Numbered from the stretch's first letter, positions 32,206-45,924 are shown. The stretch: 64,000 bases of DNA from Pachyseris speciosa (GCA_016490735.1 JAEMWC010000132.1:440001-504000); one strand, 5' to 3'. The notes: a model not told the origin generated them from the letters alone. Translations and numbers: made by a program.

Positions 32206-34199
32206 CAGTCAACTTCAAAAAACAACTGACCTTGATGAGATCTTACCAAATCAAGGCAAATAACTTCATCATTGGTTGTCATGCATATTACTCATTGTTA
32301 TCGCCATTAGCAGCCACTGGAGACTATTTTTACTTTATACACATTGCTAAATTTCCTTTTTCATTCCCCTTTCAGGTTTATTCTTTCTATAAACGAACGC
32401 CTCCACAGGATTAAAATGAATCCATGGTTTTTGCAAGTAACCTGGCAGCCATTGGCATGTCCTTACCAGCATATGCAAATGCGTATGAGGTGACTAACAG
32501 TGAAAGGCACCGAACCTATAGAGTTTTAATAAAATATCAATAATTTAAGACAATGCATTTAACAATACTCTACAATTTAGACAACAGCGTGCAAAATAAT
32601 CTGCAAAACAACAATTAAAACTAACCACAATGTAGAACCAAACTGCTCCTAAAGAAAACACTGTCTTTGTATCAAGCTCTTCACAGCAAGGGGGGAGAGG
32701 CAAGGGTATTTTCGTGACGCCATGATCCATCGAAACACGCAGCAAAATCCAGCTGCTACAGTGGAACCCTGTCTTACAGCCCACATTAATAAGAATACCT
32801 TGTTATAAACATCCTATTATTTTGACCCAAACTTTACAATAAATACACAGTTATTTCTGATTTAATACCCCTGTTAATATGGTAACCCCACTGAAACAGC
32901 CAGTTCTTCATGGACTAAAAGTGGCTGCAATAACACATTCCACTGTAGTTACTTTGAAAACCATTCCAAGTAATGATTAATCTGGAATTAATCACAACGA
33001 GTATGCAAACAATTTGAGAAAACATCACTTTAATTCATCCACCTCTTCAAATGAGACAGCAATACACTACATAATAATTTAACAAACAGTCCTCATAAAG
33101 GATAGAACTGACCATATTACAAATTAATGCCTTAAACTCTTAGCATGAACCAGCCCAATAAATGAGGCCACTAGATTATAAGATTACCCTGACTAGAAAC
33201 ACCATCACGCTTTTCAGTTTCTGTTACAGTAAAAGCCCGCATAAAAGGACAAATGGATAACGATTTTACAAAAGGGGATACCAAATGCATAAGAACCAAT
33301 TAAACCAAATAAATTCAAGTGGTTCTTATACTTAAGGAAGTGCAGAGAACCACATTACTTTTAGAACAATTTGATTCGCGAACCTATTCCAAAAACTAAT
33401 ATCTACCATTTATCATGGCTAGCAACCTCCATGTAATACATAACAACAATTCCCTTCATTTGAGAAGATGGTCTTTGGTCACAATTATTCAGACAGAGTC
33501 AGTTGTCAATACATTGTATAATTTTCAAACAGAACTTAAAGATTAGTTATAACAGCTTCAGGTTGCTTTTCAATAAGTGCACAATATAAGAGACAGCATC
33601 AGCATGCTATGCAAGCCACATTCTTTCATGCGGGTTTTTACTGAATTACCAATGCTTTCAGATGACAGTTCACACCACTCTCGCACTGTATATTACTAAA
33701 ATATAACTATAATAGTGATGTTATGCTTAGTTCTATTAGTCAATTAAACTGTTCATAACAACAAAGAAAAGAACAATACAGTACCTAACTGAGTAAACAC
33801 TCCTGTGCATTTTGAAATAAAATTATTCACTACAGCCTAAAAAGATGTTTCCAGTATTGTTGTTACAAATAACTTGTGCACGGGGCTCATGCGTCTAACT
33901 GTTAAATATATTTTAGGACTAGTACAACGACATTCAATATTATATCAAAAATAGTTCAAAGTGCCTTGGTTTTCCTTGTCCTTCACCAATTACACAATCA
34001 ACCAGAACAAAAACCAGAACCTACAATGAGACTGGCTAGTACGTTTTCCCACGGGCACCGGCTGCATGTAATGAATTTCAAATTAAAAAGAAAACAAAAA
34101 CAAAAACAAAAACAAAAAAAAAGGCCTCTCCACAATATTCCAGATCTGTCGTGATGGACGTCGTAATAACTTTTGGTTTTCATTTCATGACACTCCACA

Positions 34200-34860
34200 C
34201 GAATCGAATGATTCCATCGAGCCCAGTCCAATCGACATCGTATTCCACCCTCCCAGCTGACTTGCTGCCTAAGACTCACGCGAATCGACTTCCGGTGAGA
34301 CGATTCGCAGATGAATCGATCGAGTCAATCGACAACGTATTCCACCATCCCTGTTGCCTTGCAGCGGTACTGTGTCTAAGACTCTCGTGAGTCTACTTCC
34401 GGTGCGACGACTCGACTGCCACCCAGACGAGGCGAGCGATTAGATCGAATCAAGTCGAATCGACAACGTATTCCACCATCCCTGTTGCCTTGCAGCGATA
34501 TTTTGTCTAAGACACGCGAATCGACTTCCGGTGCGACGACTCGACTGCCACACAGACGAATCGAGTCGAATCGACAACGTATTCCACCCTCCCTCTTGCC
34601 TTGCAGCGGTATTATGTCTAAGACTCTCGCGAATCGACTTCCTGTAAGACGATTCGACTGCCACACAGAAGAATCGATCGATTCGATCGAATCGAGTCGA
34701 ATCGACAACGTATTCCACCCCCCCCCCCCCCCCCCCCCTGTTGCCTTGCAGCGGTATTGTGCCTAAGACTCCCGCGAATCGACTTCTGGTGAGACGATTC
34801 GACTGACACACAGACCAATCGATCGATTCGATCGAACATAGACGAATCGACTCGATTTGG
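34200..34860. repeat. TCGA-rich minisatellite, ~100-130-bp units
   Basis: CGTATTCCACC(A/C)TCCC....TTGC.TGC..CAG.GGTA starts each unit at about 34,235, 34,336, 34,468, 34,579 and 34,708. Each is followed by GCGAATCGACTTCCGGTG-like and many GAATCGA/TCGATCGA motifs. A run of ~22 C at 34,717-34,739 sits in the last unit. Arginine/serine-rich open frames across it are artefacts of the repeat. Confidence 0.9.
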
Positions 34861-34935
34861 GTGTATTGGACCGAGAAAGATTTATTAAAGTATACTGTCA
34901 TAACTAAGGGAGGAAAAAAATTGATCACAGAAATC

Positions 34936-37910
34936 GAAAGCACAGGCATGCAAATGCTTGAATGCCTCGTGCCTAAAGTCTCTGGGGTGCACAGTAAAAC
35001 ATTTATTGACTTTCTGAGCGCAATACTTCATAACTGCATGTCCAAAGACATCGTTTATGTTTTGTTATGATTTTAAAATAGGTTCTATGTTCTCGATCAA
35101 CCAGGGATGCAGTAAATTCGTTGCAGCGGTATTCATCAAATATGTACACTCTTTAGACAAAAGACACTCTATAACTTTATAAACTATTTACTAACTCTTT
35201 TAGTTGCAATGACGTTTTTCATCTAAAGAGAGCAGATTTGGTATATTTTTTTCCCTGGGATCAGTTTAAACATATTGAAAGCACCGTTTATGAGGTCACT
35301 GGTTTTAGCTTACCAGTGAGGTTCTGTTTCCACTTGAAAGTCTTCCATAATTAACCCGTTGTAGCCAACTTTATGTCCCTTCGATCACTGGAGTCCTATT
35401 GCATGAGGTCAAAAATTGTTAACAGAAAATCGGCATCCGTCAAGCAAATATTGGTCATGTCAAAGAAACCTTCAAGCTTAAAAAAATATATATGACTTTC
35501 AGCGGAAATGTACTTCCTACCTTGGATAAAGAATCCGTCTAAAGCGCGTGTCGGTGTAAGATTTGAAGTGAAGTGAAGTGTGCCGCGTGTGCTCCATTAT
35601 ATCTGTTGATTGTTTCTGCACAAAAACGTTTGAGTGCTGAACTGTCGCCTCCACCAATCAGCGGTGACTCATTTGTGTGCAATGATGCACTGCCAGCTTC
35701 AGGGCATAGTTTTACAGACTACCAAAAAACTGGTCGGATACGCGACAGCTAGGACATGATAAGCGTGGGAAACAAAATACAAACGCCGTTGAACCGTGGC
35801 TTTACCAAATAGCAGTGGCGTCTTCCGCCGGGCTCCGGCATAAGGGCAATAGTTCTACACACTTGTCAAACACAAAAGTTACGGACACTCAACTGTCAGT
35901 GAAGAACAGAGACAATGTTTGTGATGAAAGCACAGGCATGCAAATGCTTGAATGCCTCGTGCCTAAAGTCTCTGGGGTGCACAGTAAAACATTTATTGAC
36001 TTTCTGAGCGCAATACTTCATAACTGCATGTCCAAAGACATCGTTTATGTTTTGTTATGATTTTAAAATAGGTTCTATGTTCTCGATAAACCAGGGATGC
36101 AGTAAATTCGTTCCAGCGGTATTCATCAAATATGTACACTCTTTAGTCAAAAGACACTCTATAACTTTATAAACTATTTACTAACTCTTTTAGTTGCAAT
36201 GACGTTTTTCATCTAAAGAGAGCAGATTTGGTATATTTTTTTTCCCTGTGATCAGTTTAAACATATTGAAAGCACCGTTTATGAGGTCACTGGTTTTAGC
36301 TTACCAGTGAGGTTCTGTTTCCACTTGAAAGTCTTCCATAATTAACCCGTTGTAGCCAACTTTATGTCCCTTCGATCACTGGATTCCTATTGCATGAGGT
36401 CAAAAATTGTTAACAGAAAATCGGCATCCGTCAAGCAAATATTGGTCATGTCAAAGAAACCTTCAAGCTTAAAAAAATATATATGACTTTCAGCGGAAAT
36501 GTACTACCTACCTTGGATAAAGAATCCGTCTAAAGCGCGTGTCGGTGTAAGATTTGAAGTGAAGTGAAGTGTGCCGCGTGTGGTCCATTATATCTGTTGA
36601 TTGTTTCTGCACAAAAACGTTTGAGTGCTGAACTGTCGCCTCCACCAATCAGCGGTGACTCATTTGTGTGCAATGATGCACTGCCAGCTTCAGGGCATAG
36701 TTTTACAGACTACCAAAAAACTGGTCGGATACGCGACAGCTAGGACATGATAAGCGTGGGAAACAAAATACAAACGCCGTTGAACCGTGGCTTTACCAAA
36801 TAGCAGTGGCGTCTTCCGCCGGGCTCCGGCATAAGGGCAATAGTTCTACACACTTGTCAAACACCGGCAAAAGTTACGGACACTCAACTGTCAGTGAAGA
36901 ACAGAGACAATGTTTGTGATGAAAGCACAGGCATGCAAATGCTTGAATGCCTCGTGCCTATAGTCTCTGGGGTGCACAGTAAAACATTTATTGACTTTCT
37001 GAGCGCAATACTTCATAACTGCATGTCCAAAGACATCGTTTATGTTTTGTTATGATTTTAAAATAGGTTCTATGTTCTCGATAAACCAGGGATGCAGTAA
37101 ATTCGTTGCAGCGGTATTCATCAAATATGTACACTCTTTAGACAAAAGACACTCTATAACTTTATAAACTATTTACTAACTCTTTTAGTTGCAATGACGT
37201 TTTTCATCTAAAGAGAGCAGATTTGGTATATTTTTTTTCCCTGTAATCAGTTTAAACATATTGAAAGCACCGTTTATGAGGTCACTGGTTTTAACTTACC
37301 AGTGAGGTTCTGTTTCCACTTGAAAGTCTTCCATAATTAACCCGTTGTAGCCAACTTTATGTCCCTTCGATCACTGGAGTCCTATTGCATGAGGTCAAAA
37401 ATTGTTAACAGAAAATCGGCATCCGTCAAGCAAATATTGGTCATGTCAAAGAAACCTTCAAGCTTAAAAAATATATATGACTTTCAGCGGAAATGTACTA
37501 CCTACCTTGGATAAAGAATCCGTCTAAAGCGCGTGTCGGTGTAAGATTTGAAGTGAAGTGAAGTGTGCCGCGTGTGGTCCATTATATCTGTTGATTGTTT
37601 CTGCACAAAAACGTTTGAGTGCTGAACTGTCGCCTCCACCAATCAGCGGTGACTCATTTGTGTGCAATGATGCACTGCCAGCTTCAGGGCATAGTTTTAC
37701 AGACTACCAAAAAACTGGTCGGATACGCGACAGCTAGGACATGATAAGCGTGGGAAACAAAATACAAACGCCGTTGAACCGTGGCTTTACCAAATAGCAG
37801 TGGCGTCTTCCGCCGGGCTCCGGCATAAGGGCAATAGTTCTACACACTTGTCAAACACAAAAGTTACGGACACTCAACTGTCAGTGAAGAACAGAGACAA
37901 TGTTTGTGAT
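34936..37910. repeat. Three near-identical 990-bp tandem units
   Basis: GAAAGCACAGGCATGCAAAT begins units at 34,936, 35,926 and 36,921, and the third ends at 37,910: lengths 990, 995 and 990. The 5-base difference is an extra CCGGC near 36,865. Other differences are a handful of single bases. Each unit holds a (GTGAA)3 stretch and the AACGCCGTTGAACCGTGGC motif. The family occurs once per duplication copy elsewhere (41,489-42,450) and as old copies at 23,500, 43,235 and 44,515. No protein-coding capacity is conserved. Confidence 0.96.
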
Positions 37911-38753
37911 GTCTCATTTTAGCGTGGGAATGAAACGCCGTTGAACGGTTTGCATCACTGGTTCCTGGGAGCAATAGTAGACCATAGTTCAACATAATAA
38001 TCAAACTCGACTCTCACTGCAGCAACGACGAATGTTTGTGATGGTAATGAATTCTAGTAACGTGGGAAACAAGCACCGTGGAACCGTAGAATTCACGAAT
38101 CAGCGGTGGCTTATTTAGGTATCTACCGTAAGGTGGTATATGCGCCATAATGGTATGCAGCACAAGGCAATAGTTTTACACGATAATACAAAAGTCATGG
38201 ACACTCAACTCTCACTGAAGAACAGAAACAATGTTTATAATGTTTTCTAGTAACGTGGGAAACAAACGCCGTTGAACCGTGGCCTTCAAGCGCGGGTGCC
38301 TTATTTGTATCCACCACTGATGGCTCCTGAGGGCAATAGTTCTATACAATATATTAAACACAAAAGTTATGAGCACTCAACTCTCACTAAATAACAGGAA
38401 CAATGTTTGTAAACTGTAAAATTCGCTATACTTCAAAGTTGTTTCTCTTTTTAATTATATCACTCAGTTAGCAAGACGAGGTTAGCAATAGAGCGAAAGG
38501 TTCTAAATTAAATCAACAGAATTATTTCGGCAGATAAATCAGGAGGTGGAAGAATACTGAACTGCCTAAATGACGCAAATGAGACTCAATTACGAAACTG
38601 AATAGTGGCTGTGACTGACTTGAAGCAATAAAAAGATTCATGTTAGTTGGTTTTCTTTTGGCTCGCTTAGAACTTTGGGAAGGAGGCCCGTAGTTCGCTG
38701 GTTCAAAACAAACGGAACGTTTAGGGCGTGTCCTCAATTATCCACAAGGATAG

Positions 38754-39197
38754 TTGAGTTCGTAGATGAATTTCACTGCATTGTGATCAGATTTTTTCCG
38801 CGACCTTAGTGAATTTAACACTTGAGTCGTGATTCGTGAAATCGAAAATTTACTATGGTGGCTTCGTGACAAGACACCTCCCCCCCCCCCCCCCCCCTCC
38901 CCTCGCCTCCTTTTAAACTAGCCAGGAATCTTGTTTAGACGCCTCACATGCTTCCTGTGGCACAGTTATACAACACAAATTGACGTACAAAAGATTAATG
39001 CAAAGCCTGAAGCTAATCGCAAAGCATTCCCAATTCTATAAAACACCGCCATAATTCACTAAAGATTCCACTTAGCCAAAAACAGCAACTTTAACAATAG
39101 CCTTTAATCTAAAATTGTGCTAAATGAAACAAGCCTTTTAAATTACTAAATAATTAGCAGTCTTTTAATATTATATAACCAACAAACAGACCAACAG
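38754..39197. other. Junction between the two duplication copies
   Basis: This has no gene. It contains a C-run of ~18 bases (38,879-38,897) and otherwise AT-rich sequence not shared with either end of the second copy. Confidence 0.5.
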
Positions 39198-42100
39198 ATC
39201 CATCAAAACACGCAGCAAACTCCAGCTGCAACAGTGGAACCCTGCTTTACAGCCCACATTAATAAGAATACCTTGTTATAAACATCCTATTATTTTGACC
39301 CAAACTTTACAATAAATACACAGTTATTTCTGATTTAATACCCCTGTTAATATGGTAACCCCACTGAAACAGCCAGTTCTTCATGGACTAAAAGTGGCTG
39401 CAATAACACATTCCACTGTAGTTACTTTGAAAACCATTCCAAGTAATGATTAATCTGGAATTAATCACAACGAGTATGCAAACAATTTGAGAAAACATCA
39501 CTTTAATTCATCCACCTCTTCAAATGAGACAGCAATACACTACATAATAATTTAACAAACAGTCCTCATAAAGGATAGAACTGACCATATTACAAATTAA
39601 TGCCTTAAACTCTTAGCATGAACCAGCCCAATAAATGAGGCCACTAGATTATAAGATTACCCTGACTAGAAACACCATCACGCTTTTCAGTTTCTGTTAC
39701 AGTAAAAGCCCGCATAAAAGGACAAATGGATAACCATTTAACAAAAGGGGATATCAAATGCATAAGAACCAATTAAACCTAATAAATTCAAGTGGTTCTT
39801 ATACTTAAGGAAGTGCAGAGAACCACATTACTTTTAGAACAATTTTAATGTTGTCATGTTGTTAATTTGATTCGCGAACCTATTCCAAAAACTAATATCA
39901 ACCATTTATCAAGGCCAGCAACCTCCATGTAATACATAACAACAAGTCCCTTCATTTGAGAAGATGGTCTTTGGTCACAATTATTCAAACAGAGTCAGTT
40001 GTCAATAAATTGTATAATTTTCAAACAGAACTTAAAGATTAGTTATAACAGCTTCAGGTTGCTTTTCACTAAGTGGACAATATAAGAGACAGCATCAGCA
40101 TGCTATGCAAGCCATATTCTTTTATGCGAGTTTTTACTGAATTACCAATGCTTTCAAATGACAGTTCACACCCCTCTCGCACTGTATATTAAAATATAAC
40201 TACGTTAGTGATGTTATGCTTAGTTCTATTAGTCAATTAAACTGTTCATAACAACAAAGAAAAGAACAATACAGTACCTAACTGAGTAAACACTCCTGTA
40301 CATTTTGAAATAAAATTATTTATTACAGCCTAAAAAGATGTTTCCAGTATTGTTGTTACAAATAACTTGTACACGGGGGCTCATGAGTCTAACTGTTAAA
40401 TATATTTTAAGACTAATACAACGACATTCAATATTATATCGAAAATAGTTCAAAATTGTCTTGGTTTTCCTTGTCCTTCACCACTTACACAATCGACCAG
40501 AACAAAAACCAGAACCTACAATGAGACTGGCTAGTACGTTTTCCCACGGGCGCCGGCTGCATGTAATGAATTTCAAATTAAAAAAAAAAAAAAGGCCTCT
40601 CCACAATATTCCAGATCTGTCGTGATGGACGTCATAATTACTTTTGGTTTTCATTTCATGACACTCCACACGAATCGCACGATTCCATCGAACCCAGTCC
40701 AATCGACATCGTATTCCACCCTCCCAGCTGACTTGCTGCCTAAGACTCACGCGAATCGACTTCGGGTGAGACGATTCGCAGATGAGTCGATCGAGTCAAT
40801 CGACAACGTATTCCACCCTCCCAGCTGACTTGCTGCCTAAGACTCACGCGAATCGACTTCCGGTGAGACGATTCGCAGATGAATCGATCGAGTCAATCGA
40901 CAACGTATTCCACCATCCCTGTTGCCTTGCAGCGGTACTGTGTCTAAGACTCTCGTGAGTCTACTTCCGGTGCGACGACTCGACTGCCACCCAGACGAGG
41001 CGATCGATTAGATCAAATCGAGTCGAATCGACAACGTATTCCACCATCCCTGTTGCCTTGCAGCGATATTTTGTCTAAGACTCTCGCAAATCGACTTCCG
41101 GTGCGACGACTCGACTGCCACACAGACGAATCGAGTCGAATCGACAACGTATTCCACCCTCCCTCTTGCCTTGCAGCGGTATTATGTCTAAGACTCTCAC
41201 GAATCGACTTCCTGTGAGAAGATTCGACTGCCACACAGAAGAATCGATCGATTCGATCGAATCGACAACGTATTCCATCCTCCCTGTTGCCTTGCAGCGG
41301 CATTGTGCCTAAGACTCTCGCGAATCGACTTCTGGTGAGACGATTCGACTGACACACAGACCAATCGATCGATTCGATCGAACATAGACGAATCGACTCG
41401 ATTTGGGTGTATTGGACCGAGAAAGATTTATTAAAGTATGCTGTCATAACTAAGGGAGGAAAAAAATTGATCACAGAAATCGAAAGCACAGGCATGCAAA
41501 TGCTTGAATGCCTCGTGCCTAAAGTCTCTGGGGTGCACAGTAAAACATTTACTGACTTTTTGAGCGCAATACTTCATAACTGCATGTCCAAAGGCATCGT
41601 TATGTTTTGTTATGATTTTAAAATAGGTTCTATGTTCTCGATCAATCAGGGATGCAGTAAATTCGTTCCAGCGATATTCATCAAATATGTACACTCTTTA
41701 GACGAAAGACACTCTATAACTTTATAAACTATTTACTAACTCTTTTAGTTGCAATGACGTTTTTCATCTAAAGAGAGCAGATTTGGTATATTTTTTTTCC
41801 CTGGGATCAGTTTAAACATATTGAAAGCACCGTTTATGAGGTCACTGGTTTTAGCTTACCAGTGAGGTTCTGTTTCCACTTGAAAGTCTTCCATAATTAA
41901 CCCGTTGTAGCCAACTAAATGTCCCTTCGATCTCTGGAGTCCTATTGCATGAGGTGAAATATCGGCATCCGTCAAGCAAATATTGGTCATGTCAAAGAAA
42001 CCTTTAAGCTTGAAAAAAAACATGACTTTCAGCGGAAATGTACTACCTACCTTGGATGAAGAATCCGTCTAAAGCGCGTGTCGGTGTAAGATTTGAAGTG

Positions 42101-43007
42101 AAGTGAAGTGTGCCGCGTGTGCCCCATTATATCTGTTGATTGTTTCTGCACAAAAACGTTTGAGTGCTGAACTGTCGCCTCCACCAATCAGCGGTGACTA
42201 ATTTGTGTGCAATGGTGCACTGCCAGCTCCAGGGCATAGTTTTACAGACTACCAAAAAACTGGTCGGATACGCGACAGCTAGGACATGATTAGCGTGGGA
42301 AACAAAAACAAACACCGTGGAACCGTGGCTTTACGAAATAGCAGTGGCATCTTCCGCCGGGCTCTGGCATAAGGGCAATAGTTCTACACACCTATCAAAC
42401 ACAAAAGTTTCGGACACTCAACTGTCAGTGGAGAACCGAGACAATGTTTGTAATGTCTCATTTTAGCGTGGGAAACAAACGCCGTTGAACGGTATGCATC
42501 ACTGGTTTGTGGGAAACAAACGCCGTTCAACCGTGGCCTTCAAGACCGGGTCGCTTATTTGTATCCACCACTGATGGCTCCTGAGGGCAATAGCTCTATA
42601 CGATATATTAAACACAAAAGTTATGAGCACTCAACTCTCACTAAATAAGGGGAAAATGTTTGTAAACTGTAAAATTGGCTATACTTCTAAAGTTGTTTTT
42701 CTTTTTAATTATATCACTCAGTTAGCAAGACGAGGTCAGCAATAGAGCGGAGGGTTCTAATTTAAATCGACAGAATTATCTCGGCAGATAAATCAGGAGG
42801 TGGAATAATACTGAACTGCCTAAATGACGCAAACGAGGCTCAATTACGAAGCTGAATAGTGGCTGTGACTGACTTGAAGCAATTAAAGATACATATTAGT
42901 TGGTTTTCTTTTGGCTGGCTTAGAACTTTGGGAAGGAGGCCCGTAGTTCGCTGGTTCAAAACAAACGGAACGTTTAGGACGTATCCTTAATTATCCACAA
43001 GGATAGA
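39198..43007. repeat. Segmental duplication, second copy (3.8 kb)
   Basis: Direct copy of 32,724-38,753. The flank-to-flank order is the same: AT-rich non-coding part, TCGA minisatellite (40,690-41,406), one 990-bp family unit (41,489-42,450) and the common tail. Small differences such as an extra AATTTTAATGTTGTCATGTTG near 39,841 show independent evolution since duplication. Confidence 0.93.
40690..41406. repeat. TCGA-rich minisatellite, second copy
   Basis: Same units as 34,200-34,860. Here the first unit (CGTATTCCACCCTCCCAGCT) is present twice in a row (40,708 and 40,809) while it is single in the first copy, and the long C-run is absent. Confidence 0.9.
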
Positions 43008-44018
43008 CTGCAAATTGCCCACAGTACACCCTGCGGAGGTCCGGAGTCACATCATCATTGTGATGGGGTCTACCCCAAAAGAACAAGATTTTTGGAAGCA
43101 CTTTGGCCATTCGTTGTTATGTCTCGTAAACTGTGTTTTTGTCGTTTTTTTTTTTTTCTCACTTGTCCATAACTTCATTCTTTTACTGCGTGCTAATATT
43201 CTACATTATGCGGAGACCAATATTCGGATTTGGGATATTTTTTCCCTATGATCAGCTTAAACATATTGCAAGCACCCTTTATAAGGTCACTGGTTTTAGG
43301 TTACCACTGAGGTTCTGTTTCCACTTGAAAGTCTTCCATAATTAATCCGTTGTAGCCAACTTTATGTCCCTTCGATCACTAGAGTCCTATTGCATGAGGT
43401 CAAAAATTGTTAACAGAAAATCGGCATCCTTCAAGCAAATATGGGTCATGTCATACACACTTTCGGGCTTGAAAAAGAACTATGGTTTTTCCTTTGGTAA
43501 AGAATCCGTCTAAAGCGCTCTCTGCCACGTGTCATCTGGATTGTTTTTGCACAAAACGTTGAGTGCCGACCTGTCGCCTCCATCAATCAGCGGTTTGTGT
43601 GCAATGAACGAGCCAAATCAACCATGAAGCGGTAGAAAGGCATTTTTAAGTATCATATGGCGTTTGAAGTCTGTTCAAAGTGATGTTTTCATAAGCTAGG
43701 AGAAGTGCCCCTGAATGATTCACTGCCTGCTCCAGGGCATAGTTTTACAGAGTTGCTTTTTATGGACACGCAACAGCTAGAAGCGTGGGAAACAAACGCC
43801 GTTGAATGTTTTGTTTTCTTTGTTTTACGTCATTCGTGTGTTTCACAGGTTTTCACACCGAGGTACAGCCGTAGCGTGGGAAACAAACGCCGTTGAACCG
43901 TGGCCTTCACGAATCAGTGGTGAATCATACTGATTACGGTATGCACCACTGGTTCCTGGAGGCAATAGTTCTACATCACAATCAAACTCGACTCTCACTG
44001 AATAACAGAAAAAGAGAG

Positions 44019-44483
44019 AGCTGAAGAAACGACGACGGCAATAGCAACGAAAACGTCATTTTAAAATGTAACTTCTCTTTATAGATCCCTTTCAGTTAAT
44101 TTCTAATCTGGAGGGCAAAACAAAAAGATTATTTTGCATTTGAAAGGTTTGTTTCCCCCAGGAAGAGAGAAAAAATACTGTTTTGTCCTCCAGATTAGGA
44201 ATTACTGAAAGGGGTCTATTGTAACTCTTTCGCGATTATTCCAACTTTTTTAACTTGTAAAATGCTGGCGAACTATTGAAGTCGGAAAAAAAGAAAGAAG
44301 AGTTCACCGTCATGCGCCCACGTCCTCCACAAAACTTAAAATTTGGTCATTTCACGTTGTTGTTTTGCTGGGGACGACAATGAAGTGTACCAAAATGTAA
44401 AACGCACGTCAAGAGCGATTATTTTTGCTCATTAAACCTGTTGTTTTGTGGCGTTCTCGTTGCGGTTACCGTCGTCGTTGCTT
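44019..44483. mobile_element. MITE with GAGCT..AACGACGACGG terminal inverted repeats
   Basis: The left end, GAGCTGAAGAAACGACGACG and onward, is the imperfect reverse complement of the right end ..CGTCGTCGTTGCTTAAGCTC over ~38 bases. It splits two parts of the 990-bp family and itself contains another small inverted-repeat element. A shorter inverted stretch (TTTAAGCAACAACGACGGCG) follows at ~44,500. Confidence 0.8.
44085..44220. mobile_element. TA-flanked foldback MITE nested in the larger MITE
   Basis: Arms of ~42 bases beginning AGATCCCTTTCAGT and ending ACTGAAAGGGGTCT are near-perfect reverse complements, with TA on each side, as in mariner-type MITEs. The interior is ~45 bases. Confidence 0.82.
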
Positions 44484-45924
44484 AAGCTCTGAAGAGAGTT
44501 TAAGCAACAACGACGGCGACTAGTAGCATAGGAAATAAACACCATTGAACCGTGGAATTTACGAATCATCGGTGGCTTATTTAGGTATCCACCGTAAGTT
44601 GCTATGAGTCATAATGGCACATGTACCACAAGGCAATAGTTTTACACAATAATAAAACACAAACGTATGGACACTCAGCTCTCACTGAAGAACAGAAACA
44701 ATGTTTATAAGGTTTCTAGCGCATGGGAAACAAACGCCGTTGAACCGTGGCCTTCAAGCGCGGGTGGCTTATTTGTATCCACCACTGATGACTCCTGAGG
44801 GCAATAGTTCTATACAATAATTAAGCACAAAAGTTATGAACACTCAACTCTCACTGAATAACAGGAAAAATATTTGTAAACTGTAAAATTCGCTGTACTT
44901 CTAAAATTGTTTTTCTTTTTAATCATATCACTCAGTTAGCAAGACGAGGTTAGCAATTGAGCGGAGGGTTCTAATTTGAAACGACAAAATTATTTCGGCA
45001 GATAAATCAGGAGGTGGAGTAATACTCATGAACTGCCTAAATGACGCAAATGAGACTCAATTACGAAACTGAATAGTGGCTGTGACTGACTTGAAGCAAT
45101 TAAAGATTCCTGTGAGTTGGTTTTCTTTTGGCTGGCTTAGAACTTTGGGAAGGAGGCCCGTAGTGTGCTAGTTCAAAACAAACGGAACGTTTAGGACGTG
45201 TCCTTAACTGTCCAACTAGGATATATTTCAAACTGCCCCATCATCATTGTAATGGAATCTACCCTCCCCCCCCCCCCCCCCCCCCCATTCTTTTACTGCA
45301 TGCTAATCTTCTACATTATGAGGCGACCAATATTCGAGATTCTGTTTTGTTTTAATAATGAGTAGAATAAAGAATTTTGTAACTATGAGTTTTTTGTTTG
45401 AGGAGGTTCTCCCAGTTATTCTACCACAACTGATCTGAGCTTCCTCCTTAATGATGCAATGTATGTAAGACTAACCTCAAGCATCATTTTTTCTCATCGT
45501 CTTAGATGTAATTTTTTTCCACGTTTGAACCTAAGTTTTGGAATCTAGTAACCATTTCCGACAATTTAAGGTCAATTTGTAAGGAATGGAGGCTCCCTTT
45601 ATGAGTTCGGAAGGCGATAGGATAACAGGCGTCCGTCTCGTCAGCGCTCTACCCCATACTCTGGACAATGCAACCACATTTCAGTTAAAGCATGATGACA
45701 AAGGCCGCTTTCAAAGTCGCCGCTAATTTCCTGAAAATATCAATCTGAAAGAACGTTCGTGGCCTGTTCAGTTCAGAAAGCCCGATTAGTATGTCATAAG
45801 CTTTTATAGCAAGGCTTGTGTTTACGTATTAAATACAGGGCTTCTGCTCTATCATTTGCGGTAATTGCAACAAGCTAATTACATGTCATGAAATTGTGCA
45901 GAGATGTTCACAAATTGAGGCCAG

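Larger units (their letters stand above)
32724..38753. repeat. Segmental duplication, first copy (6.0 kb)
   Basis: From ATCCATC.AAACACGCAGCAAA to TTATCCACAAGGATAG this is duplicated in the same orientation at 39,198-43,007. The left ~2.1 kb is AT-rich sequence with no gene and matches nearly base for base with small indels. It is followed by a TCGA-rich minisatellite and the 990-bp family. The first copy is longer because it carries two additional 990-bp units and ~300 bases near 37,960-38,240 that the second lacks. Confidence 0.93.
43235..45230. repeat. Older copies of the 990-bp family, interrupted by MITEs
   Basis: 43,235-43,990 matches the family body with many changes, and 44,515-45,230 matches the distal part seen at 38,060-38,753 (ACGAATCA.CGGTGGCTTATTTAGGTATC). 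Between them lies a MITE. A run of ~22 C at 45,267-45,288 follows. No gene. Confidence 0.85.

Noticed and set aside
34376..34949. Long Arg/Ser-rich open frames
   Set aside because: They are translations of the TCGA-rich minisatellite in several frames at once.
41431..41694. Protein gene on the minus strand of the 990-bp family, similar frame also at 23,668
   Set aside because: The two frames look alike, but most base differences change the amino acid and other copies are frameshifted, so there is no sign of selection on protein.
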